Origin: Roseinatronobacter domitianus
GTDB lineage: Bacteria > Pseudomonadota > Alphaproteobacteria > Rhodobacterales > Rhodobacteraceae
DNA: 64,000 bases
Reading direction: 5' to 3'
Assembly: GCF_023336755.1 (NCBI RefSeq)
Contig: NZ_JALZWP010000005.1
Span: 124,001-188,000 of the forward strand
Shown: piece by piece, positions 9,381 through 18,143 of the stretch
Layout: every line of letters begins with the position of its first letter
Numbering within the stretch: position 1 is the first letter of the stretch
Translations under genes and position numbers: made by a program
The notes under the pieces: model-generated
Seen by the model: only the letters and a program-made list of their open reading frames with translations
What the model was told of the DNA's origin: nothing
Databases searched by the model: none

Positions 9381-9944
9381 TCAGACCTGCATGATCTCTT
9401 CTTGCTTGTTGTCGAGTGCGGCATCCACTTTGCCGATATAGGCATTGGTCAATTCCTGAATTTCCTCTGACCAAAGCTTCTGTTCATCCTCGGACATGCC
9501 AGCGGCCTTGGCTTTTTTCAGCTGGTCCATACCGTCGCGGCGGATGTTGCGGACGGCCACACGGGCATGTTCGGCGTATTGCGCAGCGACCTTGCTCAGC
9601 TCGCGGCGGCGCTCCTCGTTCAGTTCCGGGATTGGCAGCATGATGATGGTGCCGTTCAGTTGCGGATTAATCCCCAGACCAGATTCGCGGATGGCCTTTT
9701 CAACCTTCCCGACAAGCGACTTGTCCCAGACATTGATCGTGACCATGCGCGACTCTGGCACATTTACGGTGCCAACCTGGTTGATGGGCGTGTTCTGGCC
9801 ATATGCATCAACCATGATCGGATCGAGCATGGACGCAGAGCCGCGCCCCGTGCGCAGCGATGCAAATTCGGTTTTCAGCGCGCCCATGGCACCTTCCATG
9901 CGGCGCTTCAGATCGTCCAGATCAATCTCGATTTCGTCAGACAT
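9381..9944 (-). CDS. frr: ribosome recycling factor
   Basis: RRF splits post-termination ribosomes together with EF-G. The 187-residue protein begins [19 protein letters not shown] and contains conserved [13 protein letters not shown] and RREL motifs. The size and three-helix-bundle plus beta/alpha/beta domain pattern fit. Its neighbours pyrH (upstream) and uppS (downstream) give the standard pyrH-frr-uppS order. Confidence 0.97.
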   Translation of the reverse strand: MSDEIEIDLDDLKRRMEGAMGALKTEFASLRTGRGSASMLDPIMVDAYGQNTPINQVGTVNVPESRMVTINVWDKSLVGKVEKAIRESGLGINPQLNGTIIMLPIPELNEERRRELSKVAAQYAEHARVAVRNIRRDGMDQLKKAKAAGMSEDEQKLWSEEIQELTNAYIGKVDAALDNKQEEIMQV

Positions 9945-10028
9945 GCCTGTTAGGTTCCTCTTTTCAGGCGCAACACGGTTTCGCCACGCCTTTTGATACA
10001 GAAAATATGCAAGCTATGGTAGCCCGCG

Positions 10029-10766
10029 TTAGCTGTGGACGATGGTATGTGGCCCTTCGCCCGCCAAGATGCCCCGGAAGCCGCCCGGCTGATCCAGCCC
10101 AAATACAATGATGGGCAGGTTATTGTCGCGCGCCAGCGCCAATGCGCTGGTATCCATGACCTTCAGGTTACGCGACAGAGCCTCATCATAGCTGATCCGG
10201 TCGTAACGCCTGGCATCAGGGTTGGTGCGCGGGTCCATATCGTAAACCCCGTCCACGCCATTCTTGCCCATGAAGATCGCGTCGCAGGCCATTTCACTGG
10301 CGCGCAGCGCTGCGGCTGTGTCAGTGGTGAAATACGGGTTGCCGGTGCCCGCGGTGAAAACGCAGACGCGCTTCTTTTCCAGATGTCGCACAGCGCGGCG
10401 GCGAATGTAGGGCTCGCAGATCTGGTCCATCGGAATGGCGCTAATCACGCGGGTGAAAACCCCAACGCTTTCCAGCGCGGCCTGCATGGCAAGCGCATTC
10501 ATGACCGTGGCCAGCATTCCCATATAATCGGCGGTGGTGCGTTCCATGCCTTGGGCAGAGCCTTGCAGACCGCGAAAGATATTGCCGCCGCCGATGACCA
10601 TACAGACCTCGACGCCCATGTCGTGAACCGATTTCACCTCTTCGGCAATGCGCGCCACGGTCGGCGGATGCAGCCCGTATCCCTGATCGCCCATCAGCGC
10701 CTCGCCCGAGACTTTGAGCATGACACGCTTATACTGCGGGCCGTCGGCATGGGCGGGATCGGTCAT
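10029..10766 (-). CDS. pyrH: uridylate kinase
   Basis: PyrH phosphorylates UMP to UDP as a hexamer of the amino-acid-kinase fold. [10 protein letters not shown] at the N-terminus and [10 protein letters not shown] are nucleotide-binding signatures. I take the start at 10766 (MTDPAHADG, 245 residues) because GGAAGGAA lies five bases before it. The upstream in-frame extension to 10841 lacks such a site. The gene is divergent from miaA, 98 bases away. Confidence 0.96.
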   Translation of the reverse strand: MTDPAHADGPQYKRVMLKVSGEALMGDQGYGLHPPTVARIAEEVKSVHDMGVEVCMVIGGGNIFRGLQGSAQGMERTTADYMGMLATVMNALAMQAALESVGVFTRVISAIPMDQICEPYIRRRAVRHLEKKRVCVFTAGTGNPYFTTDTAAALRASEMACDAIFMGKNGVDGVYDMDPRTNPDARRYDRISYDEALSRNLKVMDTSALALARDNNLPIIVFGLDQPGGFRGILAGEGPHTIVHS

Positions 10767-10864
10767 CGGGGTTCCTTCCATCTGCGCGCCCGGCGACAGG
10801 GCCGCTTTATTCCGGCGCAAAAATGTCGGAAAACCGCGCAAGGTTCAATGTGAAAGCGAGGGTC

Positions 10865-11761
10865 ATGCCCGAAATAGACGATGCGCGGGATGCGCTGCTC
10901 AGAAAGCCCCCCGATGCCGGGCGCCCGGTGCTGCTGGCCGGACCGACCGCCAGCGGAAAATCGGCGCTGGCGCTGGCCTTGGCGCAGGCGCAAGGGCGCG
11001 TGGTGGTCAATGCCGACGCGTTGCAGGTCTATGAGATGTGGCAAGTGCTGACCGCCCGACCCGATGCCACGGACTGTGCGCGTGCGCCGCATCTGCTATA
11101 TGGCGGCGTGGGCGCCGGGCAGGATTGGTCGGTCGGGCATTGGCTGCGCGCGATGCGCGATGTGCTGGCCGCGCATCCCAACCCGGTCATCGTGGGCGGC
11201 ACAGGGCTGTATTTCCGCGCGCTGACCGAAGGGCTGGCAGAGATTCCGCCGACCCCGCCAAGACTCCGCGCCGAGGGGGACAAGCTGTTGGCGCAGTCGG
11301 GCCTTGACGCGCTTCTGGCGACACTCGACCAAGACACCGCCAGCCGCATCGACACGCAAAACCCGGCCCGTGTGCAGCGGGCGTGGGAGGTGCAGCGCGC
11401 AACAGGCCAAGGGCTGGCCGCATGGCAGGACACCACACCGCCCCCGCTTTTGCCGCTCGCGCAGACATCAGCTTTTGTGATGCTGCCCCAACCCGACTGG
11501 TCGGCAGAGCGAATCGCCACACGCTTCGACAGCATGATTGCGCAAGGGGCCTTGGACGAGGCACGCGCGGTGCTGCCCTATTGGAATCCGCGCGCGCCAT
11601 GGGCCAAAGCCATCGGAGCGCCAGAGCTGATTGCCCATTTGCAAGGGCATATGTCGTTACCCGATGCGGTTGCCGCCGCAACACTTGCCACACGCCAATA
11701 TGCGAAACGTCAGCGCACATGGTTCCGGGCACGCATGTCGGGCTGGGCGCGGCTGCTGTAA
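10865..11761 (+). CDS. miaA: tRNA dimethylallyltransferase
   Basis: MiaA adds a dimethylallyl group from DMAPP to A37 of tRNAs reading UNN codons. The P-loop GPTASGKSALAL is at about residues 25-36, followed by the NADALQVY substrate segment. 298 residues from the ATG at 10865, which has GCGAGG upstream. The open frame extends to 10823 but that stretch has no ribosome binding site. It diverges from pyrH, and an AraC regulator follows after 135 bases. Confidence 0.95.
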   Translation: MPEIDDARDALLRKPPDAGRPVLLAGPTASGKSALALALAQAQGRVVVNADALQVYEMWQVLTARPDATDCARAPHLLYGGVGAGQDWSVGHWLRAMRDVLAAHPNPVIVGGTGLYFRALTEGLAEIPPTPPRLRAEGDKLLAQSGLDALLATLDQDTASRIDTQNPARVQRAWEVQRATGQGLAAWQDTTPPPLLPLAQTSAFVMLPQPDWSAERIATRFDSMIAQGALDEARAVLPYWNPRAPWAKAIGAPELIAHLQGHMSLPDAVAAATLATRQYAKRQRTWFRARMSGWARLL

Positions 11762-11896
11762 TGCGGCTGCGCAGAGTCACCGAATTGCCACGCCTGCCCG
11801 GAATCGCGATGCAGAGTCACGCCCCCGTGAGCGAAAACACTTCCCCTGCCGCAGCCCTGTCCTAATCTTGCCACTGTCCGGGGGGATGAAATACGC

Positions 11897-12715
11897 ATGA
11901 CACGAATTCCAGAGCAACCAAAACGCCTGCGCCTTGTTCCAATCTCGAAGCTGACCAACGCGCCGAAATGGCAGCTTGAAACCATGCGCGCGCTGCAAGA
12001 ACCGCTATTCCTGTGGTTCACGGCAGGCCAAGGGCGCATCACGTTGGGGGGCAGCACGCGGGGGTTTCATCCGCATAACGCAATCTTCATTCCGCCCGGC
12101 ACAATGTATGGGTTTCAGGCCATCACGCGCGCTCAAGGTGTGGCGCTGCACATGGGCGACCCGTCCGGTCTGGACCTGCCCGACACACCGCTGCACCTAC
12201 GCTTGCGTGACGGCGCGCAACATGCCGAGGTGGCGCAGATCATCGACGCAATCCAGCGTGAACTGGACGGTGGCCAAGCCTACGCAGACCGCGCTGCGCG
12301 GCATCAAATTGGGCTGCTGGCGATCTGGCTGGAACGCCAGCGCAGCAGCGCCGGGGATGACAGCCCGCGCGGCATCTCTTCCAAAAACGCCAACGAACGG
12401 CTGACCGCCCGCTACGCGGCCCTGCTGGAGCGCGAATACGGCTCTGCCCTGAATGTCAGCGATTATGCTAAAGCGCTTGGTGTGACCCCGACCCACCTGA
12501 CCCGCGCCTGCCGCGCCAGTTGCGGCCGCAGCGCCCTGCAACTGATGCAGGAACGCCGCCTGTTCGAGGCCCGGCGTCTGCTGACGGAAACCGATGTGCC
12601 AGTGCAACAGATCGCGCGCGATTTGGGCTATTCGACTCCGGGTTACTTCTCTCGCGCCTTCGCGGCCCGCACCGGTAAAGCACCGTCCGTCTATCGCAAA
12701 GGCCGCGTGGCCTGA
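11897..12715 (+). CDS. AraC-family transcriptional regulator
   Basis: A 272-residue regulator with an N-terminal cupin-like sensing domain (residues 20-100, with [17 protein letters not shown]) and a C-terminal pair of helix-turn-helix motifs (about residues 165-265). The second ends in the AraC signature [29 protein letters not shown]. The ligand and targets are unknown. It overlaps the convergent DUF2256 gene by 25 bases at the 3' ends. It may control genes nearby, but no repeat-type operator was recognised. Confidence 0.92.
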   Translation: MTRIPEQPKRLRLVPISKLTNAPKWQLETMRALQEPLFLWFTAGQGRITLGGSTRGFHPHNAIFIPPGTMYGFQAITRAQGVALHMGDPSGLDLPDTPLHLRLRDGAQHAEVAQIIDAIQRELDGGQAYADRAARHQIGLLAIWLERQRSSAGDDSPRGISSKNANERLTARYAALLEREYGSALNVSDYAKALGVTPTHLTRACRASCGRSALQLMQERRLFEARRLLTETDVPVQQIARDLGYSTPGYFSRAFAARTGKAPSVYRKGRVA

Positions 12716-12858
12716 GCATTACGCGCGCCCCGGCACCGGTCCGAACAATAGCGCACCTCGTCCCAGACCTTGGCCCATTTCTTGCGCCAAACGAACGGGC
12801 GCCCACATGTGGCGCATGTCTTGCTGGGCAGATCGGCTTTTTTCAACTGTTTGGGCAT
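12691..12858 (-). CDS. DUF2256 zinc-ribbon protein
   Basis: A 55-residue basic protein from the ATG at 12858, with AGGA seven bases upstream. Two Cys pairs (CATCGRPF at residues 15-22 and YCSDRC at 37-42) flank a Trp/Lys-rich loop ([14 protein letters not shown]), the hallmark of DUF2256. The function is unknown. From memory, this family is often found beside photolyase/cryptochrome genes, and here a photolyase is encoded on the same strand about 600 bases upstream, with a convergent DsrE-like gene between them. The gene ends inside the 3' end of the AraC gene. Confidence 0.85.
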   Translation of the reverse strand: MPKQLKKADLPSKTCATCGRPFVWRKKWAKVWDEVRYCSDRCRGARNAQATRPLR

Positions 12859-13017
12859 GTGCATTTCCTGACGTGGCGAAAATTAGCTCCGCTGCCACAC
12901 ATGTCAAAGCCGCCTTCATTGCAATATTCGAATGTTCCGCTTGCTCTGCGACGGATTGCCGCGCATCTTGGTGCGACGGGCTACAAGAGGATGGCCCGGT
13001 TTTCGGGAGGATACACC

Positions 13018-13455
13018 ATGCAAAAACTAATCCGCGCGGGGTTTGCCGCGACCGTTCTGGCGCTTGCCCCACTGGCCGCTTGGGCAGAGGCCGCCAAGGT
13101 CGCCATCCATGTCGACGAAGAGAGCATTCAGACCATGAACATGGCGCTGAACAATGCCGCCAACATCATCAAGCATTACGAAGACCTTGGGCAAGAGGTC
13201 ACGGTCGAAATCGTGACCTATGGCCCCGGCCTGCACATGTTGCGCGCAGATACCTCTCCGGTGTCGGACCGGATTGCCACCATGTCGCTGACGCATGACA
13301 ACATTAGCTTCTCGGCCTGCCTGAACACGGTGCAAGCTATGCAGCAACGTGCACAGACCGACATTCCGCTGCTATCCGAAGCAAATGTCGTGCCCTCTGG
13401 CGCGGTGCGGCTGATGGAATTGCAGTATGAGGGTTACGCCTATCTGCGGCCCTAA
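13018..13455 (+). CDS. periplasmic DsrE-family protein
   Basis: 145 residues starting at the ATG at 13018 behind GGGAGGATACACC. A signal peptide (residues 1-23, ending AAWAEA) precedes a compact DsrE/DsrF-like fold with the KVAIHVDEES opening strand. A single cysteine (SACLNTV, about residue 100) is at the position used for sulfur transfer or thiol chemistry in relatives. The stop overlaps the photolyase stop by four bases. Export to the periplasm suggests redox or sulfur handling there; the substrate is unknown. Confidence 0.82.
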   Translation: MQKLIRAGFAATVLALAPLAAWAEAAKVAIHVDEESIQTMNMALNNAANIIKHYEDLGQEVTVEIVTYGPGLHMLRADTSPVSDRIATMSLTHDNISFSACLNTVQAMQQRAQTDIPLLSEANVVPSGAVRLMELQYEGYAYLRP

Positions 13456-14966
13456 AGGTCGAAGCTAAGCTGTGCCGGGTCGGGGCGTTTGCGAGTCGCC
13501 GCGCGCTTGGACCCGGCGCTGCTTCTGTCGGTATCCCGCGCGCGCGATGCATGCTTCACGGCAATCGCGCGTGCGGTATCGCCAAACCCCGTCTGCTTGC
13601 GCAAGCCCCACATCACATCGCGGGCGTGTTTCGCGGCTTGAGCCAGATCGACCACCGGCTCGGGATAGCGTTTGCCAAGCACCGCCCCCGCGTTCGGCGC
13701 AGTCCACGGCTCTTGCAGATGCGCAGGCGCAATCCCCTTCAACTCCGGCACCCAAGCACGGATGAACCGGCCTTCGGGGTCTTGGTCATAGCCCTGCTTC
13801 ACCGGGTTATAGATGCGCAACGTGTTGATGCCCGTGGTCCCCGATTGCATCTGAACCTGACTCCAGTGAATGCCCGGTTCATAATCGGTAAAGCGCCGGG
13901 CCAGCACCGCTCCCGTCTCGCGCCAGTCCAGCCAAAGGTGATAGCTGGCAAAGCTCATAAGCATGGCGCGCATCCGGAAATTCAGCCAGCCTGTGGCTGT
14001 CAGGTAGCGCATACACGCATCGACAAAAGGCACGCCCGTCTGGCCATCGGCCCAAGCCGCAAGCCGCGCTGCGTCGGGCCCCCGCAACCCTTCATGCGCA
14101 TGGTGCAGGCAGCGGTGTTCCAGCGCAGGCTCATCTTCCAGCTTCTGGATGAAATGATCCCGCCATGCCAGCCGTTTGGCAAAACTGGTCATGCTCGCCT
14201 TCCAGCCGGGGCGCTCCATTGGGGTCGTTTGCCGTGCAAGCTCCACTTCGCGCACCGACAAAACGCCCAGCGCCAAATAGGGCGACAACCGCGAACATGC
14301 CCGCTCTCCCGTGAGTGGCGAGGACATTTTCGCGCGATACCCTTCAGCCCGAGAGGTCAGAAAACTGTCGAGCGTTGCACGCGCCGCAGCGTGGTTCCCC
14401 CGCTGCCGATGTGCGCAGGGGTCTGGGGCCAACCCAAGCGCACGCGCCTCTGGCAACCGGTCGGGCAGGTCGGACGTGCAGACAGGCTCCAAGGCTTCGG
14501 GTGTCATGGCCTGCCCTTGCCGGATGAACGCTGTGCGCCCGCCCTGCCACCCGTCACGACTGCGCAACCGCCGCATAACGGCGCACTGCGGCACCTCCTG
14601 CCATGCAACACCATTCGCCCGCGCCCAAGCCCCCACCCGCCGGTCGCGGGCATAGGTCCAGGCATTGCCGGTTTCTTCATGGCTGATCATTTGAGTAATC
14701 TTGAACCGGCGGCACAGCCGCCCGAGCTCCGCCACCGCATCGCCCTTGCGAATGATGAGCGGCTGGCCCAACCCGGCCAATTCCGCGCGCAGGCTTTCCA
14801 ACGCCTCTGCGGTAAAGGCCCATTGCCGCGCCGATGTGTCGGGCAGCGCCCAATACTCCGGTTCTATCACATAGACCGGCAAAATCCGCGCCCCGGCTTG
14901 GGCCAGTGCGGGATGATCGGTGATCCGCAGATCCCGTTTGAACCAAAGAAGAACAGGGGCGCTCAT
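13452..14966 (-). CDS. phrB: photolyase/cryptochrome family flavoprotein
   Basis: A 504-residue FAD protein for light-driven DNA repair or light signalling. The N-terminal Rossmann-like antenna domain starts LLWFKRDLRITDHPAL. The C-terminal helical FAD domain includes SRLSPYLALGVLS, FAKRLAWRDHF and WLNFRMRAMLMSF. The segment before the conserved RIYNP is MQSGTTGINTL, unlike the usual photolyase WxxGTGxD arrangement, so it may belong to a cryptochrome-like or newer photolyase branch. The start at 14966 (MSAPVLLWFK) is chosen over 15002 because family members begin just before LLWFKRDLR. The tail is basic (KRAATRKRPDP). The symbol is tentative. Confidence 0.85.
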   Translation of the reverse strand: MSAPVLLWFKRDLRITDHPALAQAGARILPVYVIEPEYWALPDTSARQWAFTAEALESLRAELAGLGQPLIIRKGDAVAELGRLCRRFKITQMISHEETGNAWTYARDRRVGAWARANGVAWQEVPQCAVMRRLRSRDGWQGGRTAFIRQGQAMTPEALEPVCTSDLPDRLPEARALGLAPDPCAHRQRGNHAAARATLDSFLTSRAEGYRAKMSSPLTGERACSRLSPYLALGVLSVREVELARQTTPMERPGWKASMTSFAKRLAWRDHFIQKLEDEPALEHRCLHHAHEGLRGPDAARLAAWADGQTGVPFVDACMRYLTATGWLNFRMRAMLMSFASYHLWLDWRETGAVLARRFTDYEPGIHWSQVQMQSGTTGINTLRIYNPVKQGYDQDPEGRFIRAWVPELKGIAPAHLQEPWTAPNAGAVLGKRYPEPVVDLAQAAKHARDVMWGLRKQTGFGDTARAIAVKHASRARDTDRSSAGSKRAATRKRPDPAQLSFDL

Positions 14967-15082
14967 AACGATCAGATGTATCGTCCAGCCAAGTGGCGTC
15001 AAGCGATATGTTCACACTATGTTCATGGTTTGCGCGCAAGATTGTGACTGGCCGCTGCTATGCGGTCTGCTATCGACAAGGA

Positions 15083-15526
15083 ATGCGATTTCTTGCTTTT
15101 CTGGCTCTTCTTCTTGCGCCTCCGGCACTGGCGTGCTCGCCCGTTGAACCAGTCGAGTCTGCCGTGCATCTGTCGAGTGTCAACTCTGCTCGGGCACGTT
15201 CCGGGCTTGCTCCTATCGCATTGGACAGCGGATTGTCTCGCATGGCGCAAGGCCACGCCTGTGACATGGCCGCGCTTGGGTATTTCGACCATACCGCCCC
15301 CGATGGCAGCGGACTGTTCGACCGCGCGCGGCAAACCGGCCTGTCCGGGTTCTGTCAACTGGCCGAAAACATCGCACATGGGCCACGTGACATCCCGACC
15401 GTCATGGGCATTTGGCTGCGTTCACCCGACCACCGGGCCAATCTGCTGGACCCGAACCTGACCCATGTCGGGTTTGGCCGTGCAGCGGGACCGCATTGGG
15501 TTCAGGTCTTCGGCGGGCGCTGCTGA
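15083..15526 (+). CDS. secreted CAP-domain (SCP/PR-1) protein
   Basis: 147 residues from the ATG at 15083. A signal peptide (FLAFLALLLAPPALA) is followed by Cys at the mature N-terminus. One CAP domain has the usual histidine/glutamate cavity motifs: HACDMAALGYFDH, AENIAHG and GIWLRSPDHRANLLDP. Bacterial CAP proteins are exported and of mostly unknown activity. The ribosome binding site abuts the ATG, so the start is not certain, but the signal peptide fixes the N-terminus within a few codons. pepN follows 54 bases later. Confidence 0.85.
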   Translation: MRFLAFLALLLAPPALACSPVEPVESAVHLSSVNSARARSGLAPIALDSGLSRMAQGHACDMAALGYFDHTAPDGSGLFDRARQTGLSGFCQLAENIAHGPRDIPTVMGIWLRSPDHRANLLDPNLTHVGFGRAAGPHWVQVFGGRC

Positions 15527-15580
15527 TTGCACCTGTGCTGCAACTGCACTACCTCTGGGCCAAACCGCATGGAGGATATG

Positions 15581-18139
15581 ATGCGCGACGCCGCCCAGCC
15601 GATCTACCTTGCCGATTATCAACCGCCTGCCTTCTTGGTAGAGAAGGTGGAGCTGACCTTCAAACTCGCCCCGACCACGACCCGTGTCCTTAGCCGCATT
15701 CGGTTTGCACCGAACCCGGCGGCGGTGCCCGGCCAAGACTTGCACCTTGATGGCGAGGGGCTGCGGTTAATCGCCGCCAGCATCGACGGCACCCCGCTGA
15801 CAGCAACCCCCGACGCAACCGGGTTGACGCTGGAGGCCGCATCGCTTCCCGATGCCCCGTTCACATTTCAGGCCGAAGTTGAAATCGCGCCCGAAGGCAA
15901 CACCGCGCTGGAAGGTCTTTATATGTCGAACGGCATGTATTGCACCCAATGCGAGGCCGAGGGCTTTCGCAAGATCACCTACTATCCGGACCGCCCCGAT
16001 GTCATGGCCCCGTTCCGCGTGCGGGTCGAGAGCGATCTGCCGGTGCTGTTGTCGAACGGCAACCCGGTGGAAAGCGGTCCCGGCTGGGCCGAATGGGACG
16101 ACCCGCACCCCAAGCCCAGCTACCTCTTCGCCTTGGTCGCGGGGGATCTGCGCGCCACGACAGGCCATTTCACCACGATGGACGGGTGCGATGTGACGCT
16201 GAATATCTGGGTGCGCCCCGGCGACGAAGATAAAACCGCCTACGCGCTTGATGCTTTGAAACGGTCTATGCTCTGGGATGAACAGGTTTATGGCCGCGTG
16301 TATGACTTAGACATTTTCAACATCGTAGCCGTCGATGACTTCAATATGGGCGCGATGGAAAACAAGGGCTTGAACATTTTCAACTCTCGCTGCGTTCTGG
16401 CCTCTGCCGAGACCGCGACCGACGGCGATTTCGCCGCCATCGAACGCATCATTGCGCATGAATATTTTCACAACTGGACAGGCAATCGCATCACCTGCCG
16501 CGATTGGTTCCAACTGTCGCTGAAAGAAGGGCTGACCGTGTTTCGCGATCAGCAATTCATGGGCGACATGCGCAGCCATGCCGTGAAACGGATTGATGAT
16601 GTGCTGACGCTGCGCGCGCGCCAGTTCCGCGAAGATGCGGGACCGCTGGCGCACCCCGTCCGCCCAGAAAGCTATGTCGAGATTAACAATTTCTACACTG
16701 CCACGGTGTATGAAAAAGGGGCGGAGTTGATCCGCATGTTGCGTCTGCTGGTTGGGGAAGATCGCTATCGCGCGGCGCTCGACCTGTATTTCGAACGGCA
16801 TGACGGGCAGGCCTGCACGATCGAGGACTGGATCGCGGTGTTCGCAGAAGCGGCCGGGCGCGACCTGTCACAATTCAAACGCTGGTATGAACAGGCCGGC
16901 ACGCCGAAGGTAACGCTGCTGGAACACTGGGAGGATGGAACGCTAACCCTGACATTGCGCCAATATTCGGCCCCAACGCCGGGCCAGCCATTGAAGGAAC
17001 CGCTGCTTATCCCCGTGGCGCTGGGGCTGGTCGGACCTGACGGGGCAGAGCTGATGCCAACCCAAGTGCTGGAGTTGGACAGCCCCGAACAGGTCTTCAC
17101 CTTCACCGACCTGCCCGCGCGGCCGGTCGTGTCGGCGCTGCGCGGGTTCTCGGCCCCCGTGGTGTTGGAGCATGCACAATCCAGCGCGGAAAGCAACGTC
17201 CTGCTGGGCCATGACACCGACCCTTTCGCCCGGTTCGAGGCTGGTCGCAACCTGGCCCGGCACATCCTGCACGGGATGATCCTGGACGGCGCGCCCCCCA
17301 ACCCGGACTATCTGAACGCCATGCGACTTGTGCTGGTGGATGATAGGCTTGACCCGGCATTCCGCGCCTTGGTGCTGCGCCTGCCCGGAGAGGACGAGCT
17401 GGCCCAAAGCCTGCACGCGGCAGGCCATACGCCGAACCCGGACGCGATCCATGCCGCACGCCGACGCGCCTTGTGCCTCCTCGCCGAGGCGCTGGCCCCG
17501 GATCTCACGCGCATGGTCAACGCGATGGCAACACCCGGCGCCTACAACCCCGACGCGCGCGATGCAGGCCGCCGCGCGCTGCGCCTTGCGGCCGCAGGTC
17601 TGCTGGCCCATGCTGATGGCGGGACAAAAGCGCGAGATATTTTTGCGCAGGCCGACAATATGACCGAACAATTCGGCGCCTGGTGCGCACTTCTGGCCGT
17701 GGGCGCAGGCAGCGCGGAAAGCCTGCAGTTCCACCGCCAATGGCAGGCAAACAGGCTGGTCATGGATAAGTGGTTCGGCGCGCAGGTCGCGTTTGCCCAG
17801 CCCGATCTGGCCCCCGCCGTGGCAGAGGAATTGACTCGCCATGCCGGGTTTGACTGGAAAAATCCCAACCGCTTCCGGGCCGTGATCGGCAGCCTTGGGG
17901 CGCATCCGGCGGGGTTCCATCAATCCAGCGGTGCAGGCTATCGGCTTGTTGCGGATTGGTTAATCCGGCTGGATACGGCGAACCCGCAAGCTGCCGCGCG
18001 CATCTCGACCGTGTTCGAGACATGGTCGCGTTACGATGCCGAACGACAGGCGCTGATCCGCGCCGAACTGACGCGGATTCTGGACCGCCCCGATTGCAGC
18101 CGGGATATGGGCGAAATGGTGGGGCGGATGTTGGGCTGA
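15581..18139 (+). CDS. pepN: aminopeptidase N (M1 family)
   Basis: A cytoplasmic zinc aminopeptidase that removes N-terminal residues from peptides. It carries the GAMEN substrate motif and the zinc site HEYFHNWTGNR with the downstream Glu in LSLKEGLTVF, as in E. coli PepN. 852 residues from the ATG at 15581, which has GGAGG five bases before it; an upstream ATG at 15569 lies over this site. The stop is four bases from the stop of the convergent kinase gene. Confidence 0.96.
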   Translation: MRDAAQPIYLADYQPPAFLVEKVELTFKLAPTTTRVLSRIRFAPNPAAVPGQDLHLDGEGLRLIAASIDGTPLTATPDATGLTLEAASLPDAPFTFQAEVEIAPEGNTALEGLYMSNGMYCTQCEAEGFRKITYYPDRPDVMAPFRVRVESDLPVLLSNGNPVESGPGWAEWDDPHPKPSYLFALVAGDLRATTGHFTTMDGCDVTLNIWVRPGDEDKTAYALDALKRSMLWDEQVYGRVYDLDIFNIVAVDDFNMGAMENKGLNIFNSRCVLASAETATDGDFAAIERIIAHEYFHNWTGNRITCRDWFQLSLKEGLTVFRDQQFMGDMRSHAVKRIDDVLTLRARQFREDAGPLAHPVRPESYVEINNFYTATVYEKGAELIRMLRLLVGEDRYRAALDLYFERHDGQACTIEDWIAVFAEAAGRDLSQFKRWYEQAGTPKVTLLEHWEDGTLTLTLRQYSAPTPGQPLKEPLLIPVALGLVGPDGAELMPTQVLELDSPEQVFTFTDLPARPVVSALRGFSAPVVLEHAQSSAESNVLLGHDTDPFARFEAGRNLARHILHGMILDGAPPNPDYLNAMRLVLVDDRLDPAFRALVLRLPGEDELAQSLHAAGHTPNPDAIHAARRRALCLLAEALAPDLTRMVNAMATPGAYNPDARDAGRRALRLAAAGLLAHADGGTKARDIFAQADNMTEQFGAWCALLAVGAGSAESLQFHRQWQANRLVMDKWFGAQVAFAQPDLAPAVAEELTRHAGFDWKNPNRFRAVIGSLGAHPAGFHQSSGAGYRLVADWLIRLDTANPQAAARISTVFETWSRYDAERQALIRAELTRILDRPDCSRDMGEMVGRMLG

Positions 18140-18143
18140 CGCG

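Noticed and set aside
13551-15047. 498-codon open frame on the plus strand
   Set aside because: Antisense to the photolyase. Its translation is rich in R, P and H with no domain pattern.
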